This document shows positions 58,801-64,000 of a DNA stretch of 64,000 bases, one piece after another (positions within the stretch are counted from its first letter, which is position 1; the number at the start of each line of letters is the position of its first letter). The DNA is taken from NCBI GenBank assembly GCA_963740945.1, contig CAVUGE010000033.1, forward strand, positions 128,784 to 192,783, written 5' to 3'. The notes beneath the pieces were generated by a model. It was not told where the DNA came from. It saw only the letters and a list, made by a program, of their open reading frames with translations, and ran no database searches. The translations under genes were made by a program, and so were the position numbers. The stretch comes from CAVQBP01 sp963740945. GTDB lineage: Bacteria; Bacteroidota; Ignavibacteria; Ignavibacteriales; Ignavibacteriaceae.

Positions 58801-59425
58801 TGATTACTTCGACGGAACCTTTACCGGCGGCATCTTTGGAGTTAAAAGTGCAGTGGACAGCTTTATTAGTGATAAGGAGGTTAATCTTTATACAACCGAA
58901 GAAAATACAGTAAGAAGCTGGTATTTTATTAAACCTGGCTCTAATCTTCCGGAAACCGTTTTAAAAAGTAATGATGATAATGAGGGACAAATTAATTCTG
59001 ACCTTCAAAAGTTGCAAATGGTTCTTAACGAGATCCTGGAATCTTCCTTTGAATTGTTTGGCTTAAAGCATTTTGATGAAGCCATCGATGCATTGAATAG
59101 ATCGGAAGATATTTTCTATTCCCAGAACAATAAGGAGTTAATATCGGCTTTCGAAAATATGAAAGGCTTTAACTATTTGGGAATTAATGATAAGGTTAGG
59201 GCAAGAGAGTGCTTCGAGACTGCTCTGAATATAAATGCCGAATCCTCTCAGGCATGTGCCGGTCTTGGTGAATTGTTTTACCTTGATGGTAAGGATAATG
59301 AAGCAAAAACAATGTATGAATTTGCCGTAAAAAATAATCCGGATAATCAATATGCTGTAACCGGTCTCGTAAAAGTGAATAAAATATTGAATCTGCCTGA
59401 TATGCATAATACAGTATTACAGTAA
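46844..59425 (+). CDS. Giant multi-domain glycosyltransferase/methyltransferase, 4193 residues
   Basis: One open frame of 12.6 kb. Approximate domains: GT4-like 1-400; methyltransferase 450-640 (AEDVLEHISYEKV); GT2-like 682-965 (LLEDDCVP); GT4 973-1390 (VIPSLEDNLPNTVLESLASG); GT-A-like 1495-1720; GT2 1777-2030; GT4 2040-2395 (VPSKAESAGPLVILQAMSFG); four GT2s at 2437-2700 (LNDDA), 2768-3010 (LDADD), 3014-3250 (LDDDD) and 3271-3515 (ANNDI); TPRs 3530-3830; a second methyltransferase 3849-4029 (GAEVGVQAGEYSRT, DADHSYEG); TPRs to the end. No signal peptide or membrane helix. Most donor-binding motifs are intact, so this looks like a whole assembly line in one cytoplasmic chain. Fusion of once separate genes is the likely origin; a natural break would be at the ATG near 57440. 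Confidence 0.85.
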   Translation: MRLGVFLSHFPIYNLIYLIDMLNNLANEGLEIDLYLQNAGNKIPVFHDNIKPVILPEVYTSQIKDYIGSPFSLIPADNLGIIFANLKKNDYDYCIGIESIGLVMAKKVAEILNCPLGYLSFELYDKTNPGVWGDELDILKKFEAQTVPGLDLLLIQDKYREEALYRILNVSTRPKKVIHFPVSLSPMRSFEKQNYWRETYGLPANSKIALYFGQLSKNRFIDQMVIAFQQIRSDIFLVVKAITFGNNQYLEYLKSLDHNNKVIFDTHEVSWHERWKLISSADVGIVFYRNNVINDYLTGKSSDKMASYMQCGIPVVCPDFPTFSEVIDQYRNGVCVNNLSELPKALGKIFNGYNIYKHGAEKAFKEVYDITIYTRQLINHIRKNITSKQKISSDYDRLYGGLNLVNEAAINGEEEKAVILFKQLLIEFPYDVSILNIYRNNDYYLTWKDLKNLSSVRLYAGDIPNREEYKNLVGLSIDKKDYRHIEHDITKLFPLKNNSVDSFQAEDVLEHISYEKVSSVINEIYRILKPGATFRLSIPDYGCDILYERSIKDENGRIIFDAGGGGTIDNPGHLWYPVITNVRQLLQKTEFAKSGTIEFIQYYNLDGTFVLKNIDYSKGFVMRNPDHDERVQNPRRPMSLIVDLVKSEDEYLNKNGTIYPNTQNLKNEKFQQDKSCDSFNDNIPVILICYNRPWHTQQVLDSLKNHGINNLYIFSDAPKSENDINGVAQTRELIKSINWTKPEVVLQTENQGLAKSINNAVETVFNKYDKLILLEDDCVPQEYFFDFMNSCLNKYENNERIFGISGYTVPISNEILNDYHNDVYFFPRIGSWGWGTWKRAWNKKINDLNYLKEEVIKNKIDIDQGGNDVKLMFEQLLNGSLKDVWTINWLISVYLNKGYYIYPVKSHIINIGMDGSGVHCGATKKYETVISDSKPFRFPDEIVIDNSIKQNFRKYYDIGNKTTYKSILKKKELKVVHLCTLDFGGAGRAAYRLHKGLQMIGVDSTFIVLDKRSGDPSVKVIPDYELSSATYCDSMESYNSKRMQFIWKHWFEMLEKYKDRPEGLDIFSDTASDVKLNFIKEILEADVINLHWIAGMVNYDDLPKWFKGKKIVWTLHDMNAFTGGCHYSSGCNKYFSSCEACPQLGSTRMDDLANNIFNRKKTAYKNLELNIVTPSKWLGKEAEHSSLLSKFPIEVIPYGLPLDIYKPLKKSAAKKMANIEENKKVILYGAESLQNKRKGLKHLLEALDLLNKKNLNDVLVLTFGSGINPFPEKSYYQYKNLGPISDQKILSAIYSIADVFVIPSLEDNLPNTVLESLASGTPIVAYNVGGIPDMISHLKTGYIAKSRDVNDLANGIYWALTINNYDDISNLCRKTAEENYGLNVQAYKYLNKYKYLMNKDVEEFSNNKKLDLAKNDYLKYLEKESNYKRIFEEKNEPGFLLSQNNMGQNNFNFTRLKYSLKSELEYFKKNKYDIALLGQEIDPQNCDLKVCQDPKYDDFILATSLNPNGGSNQFKAYQSWVDSSFKVVSFNCHEEIKILKPCYPNVTFYPLGRTAYSKTGKYLVYFDDILKGLKEFPNQHYGLINSDIILNTQLINKEIFKNKLKENLQKGILYSNRIDIKEPENIEGEEYKVGFDLFFFSKNHVEKINGLDLIIGLPWWDYYFLLTAVFNSIEIIKINEKIAFHIKHTPFYEENMWYELGGTVLDYLNKMMKSAGINVKANNGTTEKTANIFKLSHVCLELIKNKSQIFPTDSGVDKKAKVNLYRKNEDSTLTDKFLVSAIVSTYNSEKFITACLDDLINQTLYSKGELEIVVVNSGSLQNEESVIEEYQSRYKNIKYIKTERETIYSAWNRGAKQASGIYITNANTDDRHSPFAFEKMANFLDKNQNKNIDVVYADSYVTKFENENWGTKKIKGIFKWPEHNIRHLFDVCYLGPQPMWRKRLHDKLGYFDSGYQSAGDYEFWLRLSTKGINFAHLNEVLGIYYENENSVSLSNINLNWEESEKARNENWPKDWGARPKTNWKSYEIPIKDNCFEHQNTGKVLLLCDYFWPSIGGVEVFIEELGIQLQKEGYLIEVACRRLDDRHDYKHSGMIIHEFNILKSSLNTELKDEIKKCRELILNGNYKSVIVLSQPDNWIGKVIHDLPVNRPQIIMLPSISANNLIEWADNGFGVNINNILKSADRIVTVSENGYDKTFLDKINIPNIFIPHSVEKDVADIDFRNEYGLDRSLPLLVMVANFWPVKNHDSLLEILSHNNGEWQIVIIGKKIDSEKLFYDKVSKLAERDKRVRVLGALERNIAAAAIRDADILLVPSKAESAGPLVILQAMSFGTPWIATPSCNAVKDEAGGLIVPVDEFPKAIESIINNKEIRNELTFLGKKHWEQSFRWNKSLPLFISLIEGQEPVSNLNMSEDLRKQTRLIQEEYSKSIPSMANKNEKIFSVIIPTYNRAAVLEKCLSALCNQNFAADMFEVIVCDDGSSDTTTELIKKIEVPYRLIYLRQENKGPAAARNMGIRKSTGKYLLILNDDAILNFDALKIHYDMQVKHLGEKISVLGAFNLLPEYTRSLLGYFVNTTDSLFNYPKMISGLLYNYEHFYTCNISILKAAAVSADLFNETFNGPAAEDIEFGYRLEQAGYRVLYEDSCIAWHDHQITLETFCKTHQVRGYGAATLSYIQPSAYPLEYLDRNSYSEWLKTMEDAEPKIKELYSAVQEIEKKGGKTDLQKNAVDLLSSIKLLQNYYVKKGILTNPYLSKIISRNSSKNNLVKAPFVSVIIPCFNYGKFLAEAVESVINQTFKDFEIIIVNDGSNDNSKEVAEDLVNKYRNDLQIRLINQLNSGQPAITRNNGIKEAKGDYILCLDADDKIAPTMLEKSMSVLEAFPDLGVAYTHRQDFDGSGQLVKASEYNFELLKRQNILSVCSLFRKKVWEEVGGYRTNVKGLEDWDFWIALGAKGYFGKLIPEPLFFYRRHDTGVFQEALKGEKEKFAQIILNNKSVYSSEDVEAAERFLQMTKKQGIDFSVIIPTFNRKDKLKKSIESVLGSSYSNFEIVIVNDAGDDVKDVVKNFNDSRIKYFEHETNKGLAASRNTGIKEAKGKFIALLDDDDIFYPDHLKIALENLNKHNRVVYTDALRTTYKKENGSYKLVDKSIPYSIDYNRNKLLIGNIAPVNCFVFEKTLVEKSGLFDESLPVLEDWDFWLRLSSLTEFKHIKESTVQVNWYVDGSTMTSSKGKDFEVARNKIYKKFENEIQKITNKNEIIEEFNSIWRNDFKTKSPTVSIIALSYNQIKYTKEFIQSVFEFTTIPFELIIIDNNSDSETVEYLKEIDKSKENTRVIFNQKNFGFPKGINQAIKEARGKYLLIANNDIVVTKGWFERIAEVAESDNKIGIVGPISNYVSGMQFDKNARYSNLKQMHEYVVNIRVKNLGKTLHFPRITFLCALIKREVIEKIGGLDERFSPGNFEDDDFCLRAQIAGFKTVIAQDVFIHHYGSKSFTAEGMEKYKTRLEINQKIFINKWGATPEEIWLKGKQIKGRKIMFTLNKNEFKENLERALSLIEEKDYDVALDYLNNSVEVYNNFDHDEHDPDLANLLNLAGNVSFLNGNPEAAQKYFENALNEDSSSSHACTGLGDVLFVSKNYESAKTMYQWGVKNNSENKAAKDGLVKVNKILNLQANDNSLSRLKEEINIPVKLNEEINIPESVYENKEPEENKLINEAYEMFNEKKFESALNKLKKAESLFNGQLTKPKDPEFASSFYNFKGFNYLGLNDIVNAKNCFQKALEINPDSSQAIAGLGEVLFLSKFDEEAKLMFEKAVNKNPNNLFAIGGLKKVNKLLNFDEDHSSLTQRLNSEDKLKIYHRDDIGKLCNKLQLLGKGAEVGVQAGEYSRTIRSTWEGEELYLIDWWRYSPNYKDIANAPDEKQKELYLSVVKKFMDDHSVHIIRKESIEASKQFSDEYFDWIYLDADHSYEGCLNDLKAWYPKLKKGGIFAGHDYFDGTFTGGIFGVKSAVDSFISDKEVNLYTTEENTVRSWYFIKPGSNLPETVLKSNDDNEGQINSDLQKLQMVLNEILESSFELFGLKHFDEAIDALNRSEDIFYSQNNKELISAFENMKGFNYLGINDKVRARECFETALNINAESSQACAGLGELFYLDGKDNEAKTMYEFAVKNNPDNQYAVTGLVKVNKILNLPDMHNTVLQ

Positions 59426-59432
59426 CAGCACA

Positions 59433-60941
59433 ATGATCCAATCACCCAAAATAACTCTTAGCATGATTGTTAGGAATGAAGAAAGATATTTACATGAATG
59501 TCTTGAATCCGTAAAGAACTTAGTTGACCAGATAGTGATTGTGGATACCGGTTCAACTGATAATACGGTTAGTATTGCGGAAGAATTTGGCAGTATTATA
59601 TTTAATTTTGAATGGGAAAACAACTTTTCCAGTGCGAGAAATTATGCTTTGAGCAAATCAACCGGTGATTGGATTTTATATCTTGATGCAGACGAAAGAT
59701 TGACAAAAGACTCGGTAAACGAAATAAAGAATATTACTGCACAAAACGATTTATTAGGCTGCAGGTGCCGCGTTATAAGTTTGGATGATTTTAACGGCAA
59801 ACCTAATTATATGAGGTATACTAGATTATTTAAAAACAGTCCGGGCATTAAATTTATCGGCTCAATTCATGAGCAGATAGATAAATCTCTTTTTGCAAAC
59901 AGTTATAAAATTATAGATACCGGTATAGAAATTATTCATGTTGGTTATAATATTCCGTATGAAGAAATAAAAAAGAAAGTTCAAAGAAATCTCACTCTAT
60001 TGAATAAGGAATACGAGAACGATAAATCCTCATATAATGCTTTCCAGCTGGCAAATACCTATACTATTTTAAAAGATTATTCTGCCGCTGAAAGATATTA
60101 TTTAACTGCCGTTGAAGAGAGTAACTTGAATAGGGAATACAAAGCGCATGGATATATGAATCTTGCCGGTTATGAATTAAAAAAGCATAATTTAAGCTGT
60201 GCCCTGGAATATCTAAACAAAGGTTTACAATGTGATTCATTAAATCCTTTATTGAACTTACTCGCAGCAGATATCTTTTTTAGATTTAATAAAAAAGGAA
60301 CGGCACTTAAATATTGTCAGACTGCATTCGAAGAAAATAATAAACTTTTATTGGGTCTGAATAAATCGGCACTGGCAGTAGGATTAAAAAAAGAAATAAT
60401 CTTATCAAAAGGGATTTATTATTCTCTATTATCGGAAGATGAGAACAAATTAGATTATTTCTTATTCGAGTTAGAGAAAGTAAATATAAAATTATCGGGT
60501 GTATTTAAAATATTAATTGAGAATAAAACATTATCAGCGGCTGAGACTGATAGCTTAAAAAGTTTGATCTCAATTGATAGTATTGAATCTTTTTTAGCTA
60601 TCATTGAAAACTACGGGAATAAGCATAATGCATTAGAATTAATGCTTTTAATTAAAGAAAGATTTCAAAATAACGCCAAATTTCTTAAAACATTAGGCTT
60701 ATTATATTCCGAAAATATAATGCCGGATGAAGCAGTAAGAACGCTTGAAAAATCTTTGACATTGGAAGAAAAAGAACCCGCATCGGTATTTTATTTAATA
60801 TCTCTATTTATACAGAATAATCAATATGGCAAAATTCCGAATCTGCTTTTATTTGCAGAAAATGAATTTGGTAGTATACCCGAGTTTAATTCAAGGTTTG
60901 AAATATTAAAACATAAACTAAGTGTAATTTTCAGTAATTAG
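59433..60941 (+). CDS. GT2 glycosyltransferase with TPR tail
   Basis: 502 residues. GT2 domain about 1-230 (LSMIVRNEERYLHECLESV, VDTGSTDNT, YLDADERL with the metal-binding DAD). From about 190 to the end come TPR-like helical pairs. This SunS-like architecture occurs in enzymes that glycosylate proteins or peptides as well as in polysaccharide clusters. Seven bases after the giant gene. Confidence 0.9.
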   Translation: MIQSPKITLSMIVRNEERYLHECLESVKNLVDQIVIVDTGSTDNTVSIAEEFGSIIFNFEWENNFSSARNYALSKSTGDWILYLDADERLTKDSVNEIKNITAQNDLLGCRCRVISLDDFNGKPNYMRYTRLFKNSPGIKFIGSIHEQIDKSLFANSYKIIDTGIEIIHVGYNIPYEEIKKKVQRNLTLLNKEYENDKSSYNAFQLANTYTILKDYSAAERYYLTAVEESNLNREYKAHGYMNLAGYELKKHNLSCALEYLNKGLQCDSLNPLLNLLAADIFFRFNKKGTALKYCQTAFEENNKLLLGLNKSALAVGLKKEIILSKGIYYSLLSEDENKLDYFLFELEKVNIKLSGVFKILIENKTLSAAETDSLKSLISIDSIESFLAIIENYGNKHNALELMLLIKERFQNNAKFLKTLGLLYSENIMPDEAVRTLEKSLTLEEKEPASVFYLISLFIQNNQYGKIPNLLLFAENEFGSIPEFNSRFEILKHKLSVIFSN

Positions 60942-60967
60942 TAATCATCAAATTAAACGGAAGAACT

Positions 60968-63900
60968 ATGGCAGTTAGTTATCAAGAAGCGATTGAACAT
61001 TTTGAAAAGAAAGATTACAAATCAACTAGGAATATTTTAATAAACTTAAAAGAGAGAGACAAAAACAATACAGAGGTTACTTATTTCCTGGCGGTGGTAA
61101 AATCAATAATGGGAGATTATAACGGAGCTGAATCCTTATTTAAGGAAGTTATCGAATTTAAGCCCTCTCATACCGAAGCATATTATAACCTTGGGTTGTG
61201 TTTACATAATCAAAATAAGGATGAGGAAGCTTTAACCTATTACCAAAAAGCCGTAGAATTGAATCCTTTCCTGTCGGAAGCATATAATAATATTGCTATA
61301 ATATATAAGGGCTTGGGAAAATATGAAGAAGCAGAGGCTTCTTTCAAAAAAGCAATAAAATCGAAACCTGGCAATATGAGTGCAATGAGCAACCTTTCCG
61401 GTCTTGCTCTTGATAAGGATAGTTCCGTGGAATATCAGAAAGCATTCGAACTGGTTAAAAAAAATGAAAATGCCGGGGCAAGAGATATTCTCCTTAATCT
61501 CCTCAACAAAAATCCTGAAAACATTCATCTTCTCAATTCTCTTGGTATTGTAAACTTCAATCTGAAAGAATATGAGAAAACAATTGATTATTACAAAAAG
61601 ATTCTGTTAATCGATGGGAATAATGGTGAAGCTTATTATAGTCTTGGTGTATGTTATCAATATATGGATAAAAATGAGCTTGCATTAGAATATTATAAAA
61701 AGGCTGTTAAATTTAATCCTAATAATATAGGAGCATTAAATAATCTCGGTTTATTGTATTCCGCCTTAAAAAATTACGATGAGGCAGAAAAATATTTTAA
61801 TAATGCACTCAAAGTAAATCCGGAATATTTCTGTACTTTACTCAATCTTGGAGGGATAAGGTTAGGAATAGATAAATTTGAAGAAGCAATAGAATGTTTT
61901 GACAAGGCTTTAGCAATATTATTGAAAGATAATACCGATAATGAAAATATTGCAAAAGCTTATACGAATATCGGTGTTGTATATTACAGAAGAAAAAATT
62001 TAGATGAGGCTTTAAAATTTTTCAATAAAGCAATAGAAATATACCCTCAAAGTTTAATTGCACACTACAATAAAGCTGAACTTCTTTTAATTTCTGGGGA
62101 ATTTGATGAAGGCTGGAAAGAATATGAATGGAGAATTGACAGGAAAGATTTCGGACAAAGAAAATTCAATAAACTTTTTAAACCCGAATATGATTTAAAA
62201 GGAAAAAGAGTGCTGGTGTATGCAGAACAAGGTCTAGGAGATGCTATTCAATTTTCAAGATATCTCCCGATCCTTAAAAAGAGAGGATGTTATGTAATTT
62301 TTGAATGCGGAAAAGAGATGCATGAATTGCTCCAGGGTTTTGACGGTATTGATGAGATTATCGAAAGAAACATTGTGAAGGCACCCGATATTGAATATGA
62401 TTATGAACTTCCTCTTCTTAGCCTTCCTTTATATTTCAAAACTAATAAGAATAATATACCGGTACCAATTCCTTATCTGAAAGCTAATAAAAATTTGAAA
62501 GAAAAATGGTCTGAAATTATAAATGATATAGACAGAATAAAGATAGGACTTGTTTGGGCGGGAAGCCCGTCTCACAGCAATGATAGGAATCGTTCAGTCA
62601 GTCTTAATCAATTTATGTCATTACTATCCATTGAAGGAACACATTTTTATAGTTTGCAAAAAGGTATCCCTGTAATTCAGGCAAAGGACTATCAACTTTT
62701 ATTAACCGATTTAGACAGCCGTATAAATACTTTTTCGGACACGGCAGCAATAATTGAAAATCTGGATCTCGTTATTGCTGTGGATACATCTGTTGCTCAT
62801 CTTGCTGGTGCATTAGGTAAAGAAACATGGCTGCTTCTTCCGTTTTTACCGGATTGGAGATGGTTACTTGAGAGAAACAATTCTTTGTGGTATCCAACCG
62901 TAAAATTATATAGGCAGCCTGCTTTTCAAGACTGGAAATCTGTATTCACATTATTAAAAAAAGATTTAACTGATTTTGTTGCTAAGAAGAAAAAGGAGAT
63001 AATAAAGAGTGAATCCGGTTCGCCGAATCTGAAAGGAAGTACTCTTTATCTGGGTTTAACTTCCGGAGAAAACTTTGGCTGGGGAGTATGCAGCAAATAT
63101 TTGAAGAAGGAACTATCCCGTAAAATTAACATAATAAATGTTGATGAAAACCCGGAATTAGCTATAGAAGGAAAAGTAAACGGGACTGTATTTCACACAC
63201 TTAATAATAATGATTTCAGCGGTTTACAGCCGGTGAGGGGAACGAAAAACATTGGGTATACTTTTTTTGAATTTGAATTGAATGATGAAGCTGTAAAGAA
63301 CTCAGCTAACTATGAATTAATTTTAGGCGGGTCCTCTTGGAATGAAAAGAAATTAAGAGAAAGAGGAATTGAAAATTCTGGCGTTTTGATACAGGGTATT
63401 GATTCCAAACTCTTTTATCCCGAAGAAAAAGAAAAAAATAATGATCTGTTTATTATTTTCTCCGGAGGGAAATTTGAATTACGTAAGGGTCAGGACCTTG
63501 TATTAAAAGCTGTTCAAATAATACAGCAGAAATTTCCTGATGTAATTCTTATAAATGCATGGTATAATATGTGGCCCGATTCTATGCATTCAATGTACGC
63601 ATCAAAGCATATAAAATATGAATATAAAGGCGACACCTGGAAAAATTTCATGATAAATTTATGTCAGATAAATAATATTGACGGCAATAAAGTATTTACT
63701 ATGCCGATTACTCCTAATAATAAGCTAAGAAATTTATATTTAAGTTCAGATATCGGATTATTTCCAAACAGGTGTGAAGGGGGAACGAACCTTGTACTTA
63801 TGGAATATATGGCTTGCGGAAAACCTGTAATTGCTTCTTTTAACAGCGGGCATAAAGATATCCTTACAGAGAACAATTCTTTGCCATTAAAACATATGCA

Positions 63901-64000
63901 TGAATTTAAATTGTATGATGATAATAATAAGAAATTGATTGCTGATTGGGAAGAACCTGATATCGATGAAATTGTAGCAAAACTTGAATTTGCATATTAC
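60968..64000 (+). CDS. TPR protein with GT9-like and GT4 glycosyltransferase domains, 3' end outside window
   Basis: Open from the ATG at 60968 to the last base (1011 codons). Residues 1-375 hold about ten TPRs (AYYNLGLCLHNQNKDEEALT); 390-680 are like heptosyltransferase/GT9 (YAEQGLGDAIQFSRYL, VAVDT-type AVDTSVAHLAGALG); from about 695 a GT4 fold follows (FSGGKFELRKGQDLVLKAV, CEGGTNLVLMEYMACGKPV). Such TPR-GTs are associated with protein or surface-layer glycosylation. It follows the previous gene by 26 bases. The lack of any stop suggests another long protein. Confidence 0.88.
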   Translation, partial: MAVSYQEAIEHFEKKDYKSTRNILINLKERDKNNTEVTYFLAVVKSIMGDYNGAESLFKEVIEFKPSHTEAYYNLGLCLHNQNKDEEALTYYQKAVELNPFLSEAYNNIAIIYKGLGKYEEAEASFKKAIKSKPGNMSAMSNLSGLALDKDSSVEYQKAFELVKKNENAGARDILLNLLNKNPENIHLLNSLGIVNFNLKEYEKTIDYYKKILLIDGNNGEAYYSLGVCYQYMDKNELALEYYKKAVKFNPNNIGALNNLGLLYSALKNYDEAEKYFNNALKVNPEYFCTLLNLGGIRLGIDKFEEAIECFDKALAILLKDNTDNENIAKAYTNIGVVYYRRKNLDEALKFFNKAIEIYPQSLIAHYNKAELLLISGEFDEGWKEYEWRIDRKDFGQRKFNKLFKPEYDLKGKRVLVYAEQGLGDAIQFSRYLPILKKRGCYVIFECGKEMHELLQGFDGIDEIIERNIVKAPDIEYDYELPLLSLPLYFKTNKNNIPVPIPYLKANKNLKEKWSEIINDIDRIKIGLVWAGSPSHSNDRNRSVSLNQFMSLLSIEGTHFYSLQKGIPVIQAKDYQLLLTDLDSRINTFSDTAAIIENLDLVIAVDTSVAHLAGALGKETWLLLPFLPDWRWLLERNNSLWYPTVKLYRQPAFQDWKSVFTLLKKDLTDFVAKKKKEIIKSESGSPNLKGSTLYLGLTSGENFGWGVCSKYLKKELSRKINIINVDENPELAIEGKVNGTVFHTLNNNDFSGLQPVRGTKNIGYTFFEFELNDEAVKNSANYELILGGSSWNEKKLRERGIENSGVLIQGIDSKLFYPEEKEKNNDLFIIFSGGKFELRKGQDLVLKAVQIIQQKFPDVILINAWYNMWPDSMHSMYASKHIKYEYKGDTWKNFMINLCQINNIDGNKVFTMPITPNNKLRNLYLSSDIGLFPNRCEGGTNLVLMEYMACGKPVIASFNSGHKDILTENNSLPLKHMHEFKLYDDNNKKLIADWEEPDIDEIVAKLEFAYY

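Overview
The window looks like an AT-rich genome of the Ignavibacteria (Bacteroidota/Chlorobi group). Two secreted proteins end in the type IX secretion sorting signature common there (PNPFNPSTTI / PNPFNPTTTI followed by a C-terminal beta domain). Few genes have strong ribosome binding sites, and the outer-membrane and lipoprotein types fit the group. The organism call is inferred from protein style; no rRNA is present.

Region 1 (1-8.1 kb) is ordinary chromosome, read mostly on the minus strand: the 3'-incomplete S9 peptidase, a serine hydrolase with TPRs, the overlapping tig-clpP pair, a nucleotidyltransferase two-gene module and a DUF2277 gene. Short palindromic intergenic repeats recur at 6.46, 8.5 and 13.3 kb. 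An IS4-type insertion sequence (8594-10350) carrying an AbrB-like small gene sits inside one of them, with an exact 19-bp repeat on each side.

Region 2 (about 10.4-28.6 kb) is accessory DNA ending at a tRNA-Leu(TAG) gene on the minus strand. The 11-base tRNA 3' end recurs at 23334 and 10428. A 0.4-0.7 kb segment with a broken tyrosine-recombinase C-terminus is repeated next to the tRNA and at 22.9-23.3 kb, which suggests tandem integrative elements. Between 20.6 and 27.85 kb, single genes or pairs, all on the minus strand, are separated by structured inverted repeats. Their ends resemble integron attC core sites, and two of the repeats are 92-120 bp hairpins. Cargo: ImmA-type regulator with a DUF4411 PIN-like protein, a MazF toxin with an RHH antitoxin, two beta-barrel proteins, a PD-(D/E)XK-like protein and a 5'-truncated gene; a rifampin ADP-ribosyltransferase lies just beyond the last repeat. 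No intact integrase is visible. The left part carries a META lipoprotein, a frameshifted lnt and two paralogous secreted VIT/VWA proteins.

Region 3 (28.8-35.1 kb) holds a frameshifted thioesterase, a periplasmic OB-fold protein, a divergent sigma-54 enhancer-binding regulator with nearby candidate operators, a tiny NifX-like remnant behind a candidate sigma-54 promoter, and two uncharacterised genes.

Region 4 (35.5-64 kb) is a plus-strand surface-glycan cluster. It starts with nucleotide-sugar genes (rfbF, SDR, rfbC-like epimerase, C-methyltransferase, DegT aminotransferase, sugar N-formyltransferase, CmcI-like protein) and a double GT2. After a 0.7 kb gene-free scar come a cupin, a second DegT aminotransferase and a methyltransferase. 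Then comes one uninterrupted 12.6 kb gene for a 4193-residue protein with about ten glycosyltransferase domains, two methyltransferase domains and TPRs. Two more TPR-glycosyltransferases follow, the last running off the window. The genes overlap or nearly touch, so they probably act together to build and modify a complex glycan.
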